From positions 1 through 15,730 of the forward strand of contig JBFWOE010000068.1 of NCBI GenBank assembly GCA_050250695.1: a stretch of 15,730 nucleotides of DNA, read 5' to 3'. Below, piece after piece: positions 5,082-12,499 of this stretch. Within the stretch, counting starts at the first letter, position 1; every line of letters starts with the position of its first letter. The stretch is from Ga0077527 sp050250695. GTDB lineage: Bacteria > Pseudomonadota > Gammaproteobacteria > Burkholderiales > SG8-41. A program made the translations under genes and the position numbers. The notes beneath the pieces are model-generated. The model was not told the DNA's origin and searched no databases. It saw only the letters and a list, made by a program, of their open reading frames with translations.

Positions 5082-6758
5082 ATGGATTCACAACGGCTGA
5101 TTCTTTTCTTTGTCTTCACGATGTCGGTGTTCCTGCTCTACGAGGGCTGGCAGCGTGATCAACGGCCTCCGGTGGCGGCAACTGCACCATCCGCCGTTCC
5201 CGCTGCACCCCAGACCCCGGGCATACCTTCAGTGCCGCCGGCTGCCGGGGTTCCGCCGGCACCCAGCGCGGCGCTGACCCCGAAACCGGTGGCGGCGCCG
5301 GCCGCCGCAGTCGCAACCGACCGCGGCCAGATCATCAAGGTCGAGACCGACCTGTATCAGGCCGAGATCAGCACCACAGGCGGCGATCTGGTCGGCCTGC
5401 GCCTGCTTAAACACGGCAGCACGCTGGATCCGAAGAAGAACTTCGTGCTGTTCACCCGTGGCAGCGAACACGTCTACATTGCCCAGTCAGGCCTGATTGG
5501 CGGCAGTCTTCCCAATCACCAGACCGTTTACAAGGCTGCCGCGACCGAATACCGGCTGTCGGACGGTGCCGCCGTACTGGAAGTCAGGCTCGAAGCCGCA
5601 GGCGATGTCAAGTCAACCAAGATCCTGCGATTCCGGCGCAACAGTTATCTCATCGACGTGGTGCACGAGGTGACCAATACCGGCACCGTACCGGTGGAAG
5701 CATTCGGTTATTTTCAGTTGGTGCGCGACATGAAACCGCCGGAGGGCGATTCGGCGATGGTGCCGACGTACACCGGCGCCGCGGTGTACACCGAAAAGGA
5801 AAAGTTCCAGAAAGTCGCCTTCAGCGACATTGACAAGGGGAAAACCCCTTATCCGAAAAATGCCAGCGACGGCTGGGTCGGCATGCTGCAGCATTATTTC
5901 CTGGGGGCATGGCTGCCGAAAAACGGAACTCCTCGCGAGTTCTATACGCGGCAGCTTCAGCAGGGGTTATATGCCGCCGGCGTCATCGTTCCGGCGGGTG
6001 TCATTGCTCCCGGCGCCAGTGCCACGGTGGACGTGCCGCTGTATGCCGGACCGCAGGAGCAGGAAAAACTCGCAGCCCTGGCCCCGGGTCTTGACCTGGC
6101 TGTGGACTACGGCTGGCTGACGGTGATCGCTGCGCCCCTGTTCTGGGTGCTGCAGTGGATCCATGGCTGGACCGGCAACTGGGGTGTGGCGATCATCATC
6201 CTGACCATACTGATCAAGCTGATGTTCTACCCGCTGTCCGAGGCCAGTTACCGTTCCATGGCCAAGATGCGCGTGGTGGCGCCGAAGATGCAGCGGATCA
6301 AGGAACAGTACGGTGAGGACCGGCAGCGCATGCAGCAGGCGATGATGGAGCTCTACAAAACCGAGAAAATCAATCCGCTGGGCGGCTGTCTGCCGATCGT
6401 GGTGCAGATCCCCGTGTTCATCGCGCTCTACTGGGTCCTGCTCGGCAGCGTGGAAATCCGCCAGGCGCCGTTTGCACTGTGGATTACCGATCTTTCCGCC
6501 CAGGATCCGTGGTTCATACTGCCGATACTGATGGGCGCGACCATGATCATCCAGACCAGGCTCAATCCGGAACCGCCGGATCCGGTCCAGGCGAAGATCA
6601 TGAAGATCATGCCGATTGCGTTCAGCATCTTCTTTTTCTTTTTCCCGGCCGGCCTGGTGTTGTACTGGCTGGTCAACAACATTCTCTCCATCGCGCAGCA
6701 ATGGCATATCAATCGTGCGATCGAGAGGGATACCAAACGGGCGATCCGCAAGCCGTAA
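5082..6758 (+). CDS. yidC: Membrane protein insertase YidC
   Basis: YidC inserts and folds inner-membrane proteins, alone or with SecYEG; subunits a and c of ATP synthase, encoded downstream, are classic clients. The 558 residues start with a transmembrane anchor (6-22). A Pro/Ala-rich linker (about 29-78) and the large periplasmic P1 domain (about 80-340) follow. The conserved insertase core comes last, with membrane segments near 344-360, 366-386, 436-456, 476-490 and 508-538. Signatures include SMAKMR, INPLGGCLPIVVQIPVF and GSVEIRQAPFALWI. The groove position that is Arg366 in E. coli is Lys379 here, still positive. The gene follows rnpA after 27 bp with a poor ribosome site. The small gene yidD, usually located between the two, is absent. 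No damage is seen. Confidence 0.97.
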   Translation: MDSQRLILFFVFTMSVFLLYEGWQRDQRPPVAATAPSAVPAAPQTPGIPSVPPAAGVPPAPSAALTPKPVAAPAAAVATDRGQIIKVETDLYQAEISTTGGDLVGLRLLKHGSTLDPKKNFVLFTRGSEHVYIAQSGLIGGSLPNHQTVYKAAATEYRLSDGAAVLEVRLEAAGDVKSTKILRFRRNSYLIDVVHEVTNTGTVPVEAFGYFQLVRDMKPPEGDSAMVPTYTGAAVYTEKEKFQKVAFSDIDKGKTPYPKNASDGWVGMLQHYFLGAWLPKNGTPREFYTRQLQQGLYAAGVIVPAGVIAPGASATVDVPLYAGPQEQEKLAALAPGLDLAVDYGWLTVIAAPLFWVLQWIHGWTGNWGVAIIILTILIKLMFYPLSEASYRSMAKMRVVAPKMQRIKEQYGEDRQRMQQAMMELYKTEKINPLGGCLPIVVQIPVFIALYWVLLGSVEIRQAPFALWITDLSAQDPWFILPILMGATMIIQTRLNPEPPDPVQAKIMKIMPIAFSIFFFFFPAGLVLYWLVNNILSIAQQWHINRAIERDTKRAIRKP

Positions 6759-6761
6759 CTG

Positions 6762-6782
6762 CGCGGCGCTATACTCGCCGCG
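6762..6782 (+). other. GC-rich hairpin immediately before the mnmE start
   Basis: A perfect 7-bp stem is formed by CGCGGCG (6762-6768) and CGCCGCG (6776-6782), closing a 7-base loop CTATACT. The stem ends one base before the mnmE ATG (6784), and there is no U-run, so it is not a normal terminator. In the mRNA it would occlude ribosome access. In DNA the loop holds TATACT, a good -10 hexamer, but without a matching -35. It may tune mnmE translation or mark a promoter. Confidence 0.5.
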
Positions 6783-6783
6783 G

Positions 6784-8124
6784 ATGATTCATCGCGACAC
6801 CATTGCGGCAATAGCCACTGCGCCGGGGCGGGGCGGCATCGGCATCATTCGTGTATCCGGAACAGGTTTGTCGGGATTTGCGACCGACCTTGTTCCGCAT
6901 CCCCTCGAACCGCGCCATGCGCGGCTGACGGCGTTTCTCGATGCTGCCGGCGAGCCGATCGACACCGGCATCGTCCTTTTTTTCCCGGCACCGCATTCCT
7001 ACACCGGCGAAGATGTCATCGAACTGCATGGCCATGGCGGAACGGCGGTCATGCAATCCCTGCTCCAGCGCTGTATGGAACTCGGCGCGCGTCAGGCGCG
7101 GCCCGGTGAATTCACGGAACGGGCATATCTGAACGATCGCATGGACCTGGCCCAAGCCGAGGGTGTCGCCGATCTGATCGAGGCCTCAAGCGCGCTGGCG
7201 GCGCGTGCCGCTCTACGCTCCTTGCAAGGACGTTTTTCTCAATTAATTCATGAACTTATGTCATTAATTGTGTCCTTGCGTACACTCCTGGAAGCAACCC
7301 TGGATTTTCCCGAGGAGGAGATCGAAAGCGTAACTGCGGCCCGAGTTGCGGAGCAATTGGGCGTGATTCATGCCCGGGTTGACGCCGTGCTCGCGACGAC
7401 CCGCCAGGGCAGCCTGTTGCGTGATGGCATACAGGTGGTGCTGATCGGTGCGCCCAACGTCGGCAAGTCCAGCCTGCTGAACCGTCTGGCCGGCGACGAT
7501 GTGGCGATCGTGACCGATATCCCGGGAACCACGCGCGATGCGGTTCGCGAAAAGGTCAGCATCGATGGCCTGACCGTGCATATCATCGATACCGCGGGCC
7601 TGCGCGAGAGCAGCGACGAAGTCGAGCGCATTGGCATGCGGCGAACCTGGGAGATGGTGGAAAAAGCCGACCTTGCACTGGTGGTACGGGATGCCAGCGG
7701 CAAGATTCGCGACGGCGACGAAGCTATAGTTAACCGGTTGCCGCCAGGATTGCGGCGGATTCATGTGATGAACAAGGCGGATCTGGCCGCACGCCAGGCT
7801 GCGCGCGTAATCGTCGATGGCACAGAGCACATCTGGTTGTCGGCCAGGACCGGGGAAGGTCTGGAACTGCTGGAACAGGCCATTCGTGACCATGCAGGCT
7901 GGCAACCGGCAGGGGAAAGTCTGTTTACTGCCAGGGCGCGCCATGTCGATGCCCTGCTGGCTGCGCAGCGCCATCTGGCGGTTGCGGCCACGGAAGTTGC
8001 CCGCCCGGAGTTGTGCGCCGAGGAATTGCGGCTGGCGCATGAAACGCTGGGACGGATTACCGGTAAATTTTCCGCTGACGATCTGCTGGGTGAAATTTTT
8101 TCGACGTTCTGTATCGGCAAATAG
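6784..8124 (+). CDS. mnmE: tRNA uridine-5-carboxymethylaminomethyl(34) synthesis GTPase MnmE
   Basis: MnmE works with MnmG to modify the wobble uridine of certain tRNAs (cmnm5U34), using GTP hydrolysis, a methylene-tetrahydrofolate carbon and FAD. Its 446 residues (454 in E. coli) start MIHRDTIAAIATAPGRGGIG, the conserved folate-binding N-terminal domain. Helical segments precede and follow the inserted G domain: G1 GAPNVGKSS (222-230), G2 DIPGTTRD (245-252), G3 DTAG (269-272), G4 NKAD (330-333). The C-terminus is FCIGK, with Cys443 in the conserved position. The ATG at 6784 was chosen because family N-termini begin here; the longer open frame upstream lies inside yidC. A hairpin at 6762-6782 abuts the start. 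Codons 153-163 form an odd AT-rich patch with nested inverted repeats. Two parS sites follow the stop. Confidence 0.97.
   Translation: MIHRDTIAAIATAPGRGGIGIIRVSGTGLSGFATDLVPHPLEPRHARLTAFLDAAGEPIDTGIVLFFPAPHSYTGEDVIELHGHGGTAVMQSLLQRCMELGARQARPGEFTERAYLNDRMDLAQAEGVADLIEASSALAARAALRSLQGRFSQLIHELMSLIVSLRTLLEATLDFPEEEIESVTAARVAEQLGVIHARVDAVLATTRQGSLLRDGIQVVLIGAPNVGKSSLLNRLAGDDVAIVTDIPGTTRDAVREKVSIDGLTVHIIDTAGLRESSDEVERIGMRRTWEMVEKADLALVVRDASGKIRDGDEAIVNRLPPGLRRIHVMNKADLAARQAARVIVDGTEHIWLSARTGEGLELLEQAIRDHAGWQPAGESLFTARARHVDALLAAQRHLAVAATEVARPELCAEELRLAHETLGRITGKFSADDLLGEIFSTFCIGK
7224..7279. repeat. Nested inverted repeats in an AT-rich patch within mnmE
   Basis: The outer arms GCAAGGAC (7224-7231) and GTCCTTGC (7272-7279) are perfect 8-bp complements. 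The inner arms CAATTAAT (7240-7247) and ATTAATTG (7263-7270) are also perfect 8-bp complements, around a 15-base loop. The inner part is strikingly AT-rich for this GC-rich gene and uses TTA leucine codons twice. The reading frame is intact through it. Confidence 0.6.
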
Positions 8125-8139
8125 GCTTCGTTAGCCGGC

Positions 8140-8155
8140 TGTTCCACGTGGAACA
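8140..8155. promoter_or_regulatory. parS: parS centromere site 1 (perfect palindrome)
   Basis: TGTTCCACGTGGAACA is a perfect 16-bp palindrome with the CACGTG core. It matches the chromosomal parS family bound by ParB, and parA and parB are encoded 2.6 kb downstream. ParB would load here, close as a CTP-dependent clamp and spread. It lies 16 bp after the mnmE stop codon. Confidence 0.92.
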
Positions 8156-8188
8156 ACCCGCCCTGCCGGGGGATCCAGAGGCGTCCAA

Positions 8189-8204
8189 GGTTTCACGTGG
8201 AACG
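8189..8204. promoter_or_regulatory. parS: parS centromere site 2
   Basis: GGTTTCACGTGGAACG keeps the 14-bp GTTTCACGTGGAAC core of parS. The outermost bases on both sides are off-consensus and the two half-sites differ slightly. Its centre is 49 bp from the centre of site 1, in the same mnmE-mnmG spacer. Together they form a compact ParB loading cluster beside the origin. Confidence 0.85.
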
Positions 8205-8225
8205 TCGGCGCCGCAAACCAATGGC

Positions 8226-8254
8226 TTGGGCGGGACCCCAAACTGGGATATCAT
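8226..8254 (+). promoter_or_regulatory. Possible promoter for mnmG-rsmG-parA-parB (weak -35)
   Basis: TTGGGC (8226-8231) and TATCAT (8249-8254) are spaced 17 bp. The -10 matches at five of six positions but the -35 at only three. Its start near 8261 would leave a leader of about 40 bases before mnmG. It lies 22 bp from parS site 2, so spread ParB could affect it. Confidence 0.35.
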
Positions 8255-8260
8255 GCGCGC

Positions 8261-8295
8261 CCGGCCCGGTCGCAGCCGGGAAATCCGGCCCGGTC
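8261..8295 (+). repeat. 11-bp direct repeat in the mnmG leader
   Basis: CCGGCCCGGTC occurs at 8261-8271 and again at 8285-8295, a 24-bp period, just before the mnmG ATG. The unit itself is GC-rich and partly symmetrical (CCGGCCCGG). No binding protein is assigned. Confidence 0.5.
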
Positions 8296-8301
8296 CCAAA
8301 A

Positions 8302-10197
8302 ATGACGCAATACCCTGAAAAATTTGAAGTAATTGTGATCGGTGGCGGCCATGCCGGGACCGAAGCCGCGCTCGCCAGCGCACGCATGGGCCGGCGCACC
8401 CTGTTGCTGACCCACAGCGTGGAGACGCTGGGCCAGATGTCCTGCAATCCTTCCATCGGCGGCATCGGCAAGGGGCATCTGGTCAAGGAAGTGGATGCAC
8501 TGGGTGGGGCAATGGCGGCAGCCACCGATGAAGCTGGCATCCAGTTTCGCATTCTCAATTCTCGCAAGGGACCGGCGGTGCGCGCCACCCGCGCGCAGGC
8601 TGACCGGGTGCTCTATCGTCAGGCTATCCGCAGCCGGATCGAAAACCAGGCCAACCTCAGTGTGTTCCAGCAGGCGGTGGACGATCTAGTGGTGCAGGGC
8701 GATCGAGTGATCGGCGTGGTGACTCAGATCGGCCTGCGTTTCGATGCCCGTGCCGTGGTACTGACCGCGGGCACTTTCCTCTCTGGCCTGATTCATGTCG
8801 GATTGCAGAATTACCAGGGCGGGCGCGCCGGCGATCCGCCTTCAGCCAGCCTTGCCGCGCGTTTGCGTGAGCTGAAGCTGCCGGTGGGACGGTTGAAAAC
8901 CGGCACGCCGCCGCGCATTGATGGTCGCAGCATCGATTTCACGCAACTGACCGAACAGCCGGGAGACGATCCGGTGCCGATATTTTCCTTCCTCGGCCGG
9001 CGCGATCAGCACCCGGCGCAGTTGCCGTGCTGGATTACCCATACCAACGAGCGCACCCATGACGCCATCCGCGCCGGCCTGGACCGTTCACCGATGTTCA
9101 CCGGAGTCATCGAAGGGGTTGGGCCGCGTTATTGTCCTTCAATCGAGGACAAGATTCATCGTTTCGCCGACAAGTCCGCGCACCAGATCTTCCTCGAGCC
9201 CGAAGGTCTGACGGTCTCCGAATACTATCCCAACGGCATTTCCACCAGCCTGCCGTTCGACGTGCAATTGGCGGTGGTGCGTTCGATCAAAGGGCTTGAA
9301 CAGGCGCATATCACGCGCCCGGGATACGCGATCGAATATGATTATTTCGACCCACGCGGATTGCGGGCGTCGCTGGAAACCAAGGGTATCGCCGGTTTGT
9401 TTTTTGCCGGACAGATCAACGGCACCACCGGCTACGAAGAAGCGGCCGCGCAGGGACTGCTCGCCGGCATCAATGCCGCACTGCAGGCCTCCGGGCAGGA
9501 CAGCTGGCACCCGACGCGCGACCAGGCCTATCTCGGCGTGCTGGTCGATGACCTGATAACCCGCGGCGTTTCCGAGCCTTATCGCATGTTCACCAGCCGC
9601 GCCGAATACCGGCTTTCCTTGCGTGAAGACAATGCCGACCTGCGCCTGACTGAAACCGGCCGCCGTCTCGGCGTGGTCGACGACCGACGCTGGGAAGCTT
9701 ATTCCCGCAAGTGCGAAGCCATCGCGCGGGAACAGGAGCGGCTGAAATCGGTGTGGGTGAATCCCCAGATCCTGTCTGATCAGCAAGCCATTGAATTAAT
9801 TGGTAAAACGATAGAACGTGAGCATTCACTATCGGACCTCCTGCGTCGCCCGGAAGTATCCTACGAGACCCTGATGAAACTGCCTGGCGCCGGTCCCGGA
9901 ACCAGCGACCCGCAGGTGGCCGAGCAAGTAGAAATCCAAGCCAAATACCAAGGCTATATCGAACGTCAGCGCACGGAAATCGAGCATCGTTCGCAGCAGG
10001 AAATGCTGGCGCTGCCGGCTGATCTCGATTACGCCCAGGTGCGCGGCCTGTCGATCGAAGTCCAGCAGAAACTCAATCGCGCAAAACCCGAAACCGTCGG
10101 ACAGGCTTCGCGCATTTCCGGCGTGACTCCGGCGGCGATTTCGGTATTGCTGGTGCATCTGAAGCGGCTGTCGGCGGGCCTGAAAAAATCCGCATGA
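8302..10197 (+). CDS. mnmG: tRNA uridine-5-carboxymethylaminomethyl(34) synthesis enzyme MnmG
   Basis: MnmG (GidA) is the FAD-dependent partner of MnmE in wobble-uridine modification. It has 631 residues, essentially the family length (629 in E. coli). The N-terminal Rossmann FAD motif is VIVIGGGHAGTEAA, with GGGHAG at 14-19. SCNPSIGGIGKGHLVKEVDA follows, then KTGTPPRIDGRSID and the second FAD region FFAGQINGTTGYEEAAAQG. The C-terminal domain ends with RAKPETVGQASRISGVTPAA, used for tRNA and MnmE contact. The start at 8302 (MTQYPEKFEVIVIGGG) fits homologues. An in-frame extension back to 8197 would run across parS site 2 and the leader, so it is rejected. The gene ends in an ATGA overlap with rsmG. 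A stretch around 9790-9835 has codon use unlike its surroundings. Confidence 0.97.
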   Translation: MTQYPEKFEVIVIGGGHAGTEAALASARMGRRTLLLTHSVETLGQMSCNPSIGGIGKGHLVKEVDALGGAMAAATDEAGIQFRILNSRKGPAVRATRAQADRVLYRQAIRSRIENQANLSVFQQAVDDLVVQGDRVIGVVTQIGLRFDARAVVLTAGTFLSGLIHVGLQNYQGGRAGDPPSASLAARLRELKLPVGRLKTGTPPRIDGRSIDFTQLTEQPGDDPVPIFSFLGRRDQHPAQLPCWITHTNERTHDAIRAGLDRSPMFTGVIEGVGPRYCPSIEDKIHRFADKSAHQIFLEPEGLTVSEYYPNGISTSLPFDVQLAVVRSIKGLEQAHITRPGYAIEYDYFDPRGLRASLETKGIAGLFFAGQINGTTGYEEAAAQGLLAGINAALQASGQDSWHPTRDQAYLGVLVDDLITRGVSEPYRMFTSRAEYRLSLREDNADLRLTETGRRLGVVDDRRWEAYSRKCEAIAREQERLKSVWVNPQILSDQQAIELIGKTIEREHSLSDLLRRPEVSYETLMKLPGAGPGTSDPQVAEQVEIQAKYQGYIERQRTEIEHRSQQEMLALPADLDYAQVRGLSIEVQQKLNRAKPETVGQASRISGVTPAAISVLLVHLKRLSAGLKKSA

Positions 10198-10826
10198 ATC
10201 TCGCCGACGAACTGGCATCCGGCATTGCGACGCTGGGCCTGGACGTGCCGGAGGATGCTCAACGCCGCATGCTTGATTACCTGGCGCTGGTCGACAAGTG
10301 GAACAAGACCTACAACCTGACTGCAGTGCGCGAGCAGGACAGGATGCTGACGCATCATCTGCTCGATTCGCTGGCGGTGTTGCCCCATGTGCGCGGACCG
10401 CGGGTGCTCGATGTCGGCAGCGGTGCCGGACTTCCGGGGATTCCGCTGGCCCTTTCGCGTCCTGACTGGCAGTTCACGCTGCTCGATTCGAATCACAAGA
10501 AAACCACTTTTCTGCGCCAGGCGGTCATCGAACTGAAACTGGCCAATGTCACCGTCGAATGCGCGCGCGTCGAAAATTTTTCAGCACCACAACCGTTTGA
10601 TACCGTGGTGTCGCGGGCATTTTCCGACCTGCCGGAGTTTCTCACATTGTCCGGCAGGCTGTGCGCAAGGGATGGCGTACTGATCGCGATGAAAGGCCTG
10701 TACCCGCATGATGAGCTGGCACAGGTGCCGAAGGATTTTCACCTGTGCAATATCGTGCAGTTGCAGGTGCCGGGACTCGGCGCCGAACGCCATGCGGCGC
10801 TGCTGCAGCCGGCGGTGGCGGCATGA
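10194..10826 (+). CDS. rsmG: 16S rRNA (guanine(527)-N(7))-methyltransferase RsmG
   Basis: RsmG (GidB) methylates N7 of G527 in 16S rRNA using S-adenosylmethionine; loss of this enzyme gives low-level streptomycin resistance in several bacteria. The 210 residues fit the family (207 in E. coli). KWNKTYNLTAVRE (35-47) and HHLLDSL (54-60) are family signatures ahead of the SAM-binding motif I VLDVGSGAGLPGIPLA (71-86). LLDSNHKKTTFLRQ and VVSRAFSDL follow. The ATG overlaps the mnmG stop as ATGA, and the rsmG stop overlaps the parA start in the same way, so translation of the three genes is probably coupled. No promoter of its own is visible. Confidence 0.95.
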   Translation: MNLADELASGIATLGLDVPEDAQRRMLDYLALVDKWNKTYNLTAVREQDRMLTHHLLDSLAVLPHVRGPRVLDVGSGAGLPGIPLALSRPDWQFTLLDSNHKKTTFLRQAVIELKLANVTVECARVENFSAPQPFDTVVSRAFSDLPEFLTLSGRLCARDGVLIAMKGLYPHDELAQVPKDFHLCNIVQLQVPGLGAERHAALLQPAVAA

Positions 10827-11593
10827 CGCGCATCATTGCCATCACCAACCAGAAAGGCGGCGTTGGCAAAACCACGACCGGCGTCAATCTGGCGGCCAGC
10901 CTTGCCGCCACCCAGCGCCGGGTGCTGCTGGTCGATCTGGATCCGCAGGGCAATGCGACCATGGGCAGCGGCATCGACAAGCGTGCGCTGGGCGCAACCG
11001 TGTACCATGTGCTGCTTGGCGAAAAAAACATCGCTGAAGTGAGTCAGCGCGCTGCGGCAGGTTATGACGTATTGCCCTCGAACCGCGAACTGGCCGGCGC
11101 CGAAGTCGAACTGGTCGACATCGACCATCGCGAAACACGGCTGAAAGAGGCATTGCAGACTGTGGCCGCCGGTTATGACTACATCCTGATCGACTGTCCG
11201 CCGGCGCTGAATCTGCTGACAGTGAACGGATTGACGGCGGCCCAGGCCGTGATGATTCCGATGCAATGCGAGTACTACGCGCTCGAAGGGTTGTCCGATC
11301 TGGTCGGCACCATCAAGCGTGTGCGCGAACACCTCAATCCCGGCCTCGAAATCGAAGGGCTGTTGCGAACCATGTATGACCCGCGCAATACGCTGGCGCA
11401 GCAGGTTTCCGCGCAGCTGGTCCAGCATTTCGGTGACAAGGTGTATCGCACGGTGATTCCGCGCAACGTGCGACTGGCCGAGGCCCCCAGTCACGGTCTG
11501 CCCGCACTGGAATTCGATCGGTCTTCCAAAGGCGCGCAGGCCTATCTGGCGCTTGCCGGCGAAATGCTCAACCGCGCCGGCTCGTTGATTTAA
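10823..11593 (+). CDS. parA: Chromosome partitioning ATPase ParA (Soj family)
   Basis: ParA binds DNA non-specifically as an ATP dimer and is released by ParB, which moves the ParB-parS complex and segregates the new origin. The 256 residues start MTRIIAITNQKGGVGKTTT, with the deviant Walker A KGGVGKTT (11-18) carrying signature Lys11 and catalytic Lys16. Walker A' VLLVDLDPQGN has Asp38 and Asp40, and Walker B is YILIDCPPAL. It lacks the N-terminal helix-turn-helix of plasmid type Ia ParA proteins, so it is chromosomal in type. The ATG at 10823 overlaps the rsmG stop (ATGA). A longer in-frame start at 10745 lies within rsmG and is rejected, because the family begins at this methionine. parB follows after 22 bp. 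Confidence 0.96.
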   Translation: MTRIIAITNQKGGVGKTTTGVNLAASLAATQRRVLLVDLDPQGNATMGSGIDKRALGATVYHVLLGEKNIAEVSQRAAAGYDVLPSNRELAGAEVELVDIDHRETRLKEALQTVAAGYDYILIDCPPALNLLTVNGLTAAQAVMIPMQCEYYALEGLSDLVGTIKRVREHLNPGLEIEGLLRTMYDPRNTLAQQVSAQLVQHFGDKVYRTVIPRNVRLAEAPSHGLPALEFDRSSKGAQAYLALAGEMLNRAGSLI

Positions 11594-11615
11594 ATATTTG
11601 ATTTTAAAGGTTTTT

Positions 11616-12470
11616 ATGGTAAAACCTAAAGGATTGGGCCGGGGACTGGATGCCTTGCTGGGCGGCGACACGCCGCGTGCCGCGACAACGGACAGCGTCG
11701 GCAGCATGCCGGTTTCCGCTCTAAACCCCGGTAAATACCAGCCGCGCACGCGCATGGATCAGGCGGCGCTGGAAGCCCTGGCCGCGTCGATCAAGGCGCA
11801 GGGCGTAATGCAGCCCATCCTGGTTCGTCCCACCGCCAACGGTGAACACGAAATCATTGCCGGAGAAAGGCGCTGGCGTGCTGCGCGCATGGCCGGACTG
11901 CGCGAGGTGCCGGTGCTGGTGCGCAACGTGCCGGACCAGCAGGCGCTGGCAGTGGCGCTGATCGAAAACATCCAGCGCGAGGATCTGAATGCGCTGGAGG
12001 AGGCCACCGGCATCGAGCGCCTGATCAGCGAGTTTGCCCTGACCCATCAGGCCGTGGCCGACGCCATCGGAAAATCCCGTGCGGCGGTAAGCAATCTGCT
12101 GCGCCTGCTCGAACTGGCGCCGCCGGTCAAGAAGCTGCTGGGTGAAGGGCGCATCGAGATGGGCCACGCACGTGCTTTGCTGGCTTTGCCTGCCCTGCGC
12201 CAGGTCGAAATGGCCAATGAGGCCGCAGCCAAAGGGCTGTCAGTGCGCGAAGTCGAGCAGCGTGTTGCGGCTGCGCTTGCCGGCAGTGGCGATACGGCGC
12301 GCAAAAAACGAACGCTGGACCGCGATGTCGCAAGGCTTCAGGAAAATCTTGCCGAAAAGCTGGGGACCCGGGTTCAGATCAAGGCCCGCCCCAAGGGCAA
12401 GGGCAGCCTGGTCATCGATTACGCCAGCCTTGACGACCTGGACCGGCTGATCAGGCGCCTGACGCGTTGA
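11616..12470 (+). CDS. parB: Chromosome partitioning protein ParB (Spo0J family)
   Basis: ParB is a CTP-dependent DNA clamp that loads at parS and spreads to form the partition complex acted on by ParA and SMC. The 284 residues begin MVKPKGLGRGLDALLGG, the N-terminal ParA-interaction motif with its arginine. The CTPase domain has QPRTR (42-46), GERRWRAA (83-90) and ENIQREDLN (117-125). A helix-turn-helix at about 143-162 (HQAVADAIGKSRAAVSNLLR) recognises parS. The C-terminal dimerisation region ends in a basic tail. The start at 11616 has AAAGG five bases upstream, and an in-frame TTG at 11598 is less likely. The 22-bp parA-parB gap is very AT-rich. Two parS sites occur 3.4 kb upstream. Confidence 0.96.
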   Translation: MVKPKGLGRGLDALLGGDTPRAATTDSVGSMPVSALNPGKYQPRTRMDQAALEALAASIKAQGVMQPILVRPTANGEHEIIAGERRWRAARMAGLREVPVLVRNVPDQQALAVALIENIQREDLNALEEATGIERLISEFALTHQAVADAIGKSRAAVSNLLRLLELAPPVKKLLGEGRIEMGHARALLALPALRQVEMANEAAAKGLSVREVEQRVAAALAGSGDTARKKRTLDRDVARLQENLAEKLGTRVQIKARPKGKGSLVIDYASLDDLDRLIRRLTR

Positions 12471-12499
12471 ATCGGTGATTTGGTGCGACGCAGGATGGT

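Noticed and set aside
6616..6783. In-frame upstream extension of mnmE
   Set aside because: It lies within the conserved C-terminal part of yidC in another frame. The family start is at 6784.
8197..8301. In-frame upstream extension of mnmG
   Set aside because: The added residues run through parS site 2 and the leader repeats and do not resemble the MnmG N-terminus, which begins just before the FAD motif.
10739..11755. Minus-strand open frame of 338 codons
   Set aside because: It covers the antisense of parA and crosses into rsmG and parB. The plus-strand genes have clear catalytic motifs.
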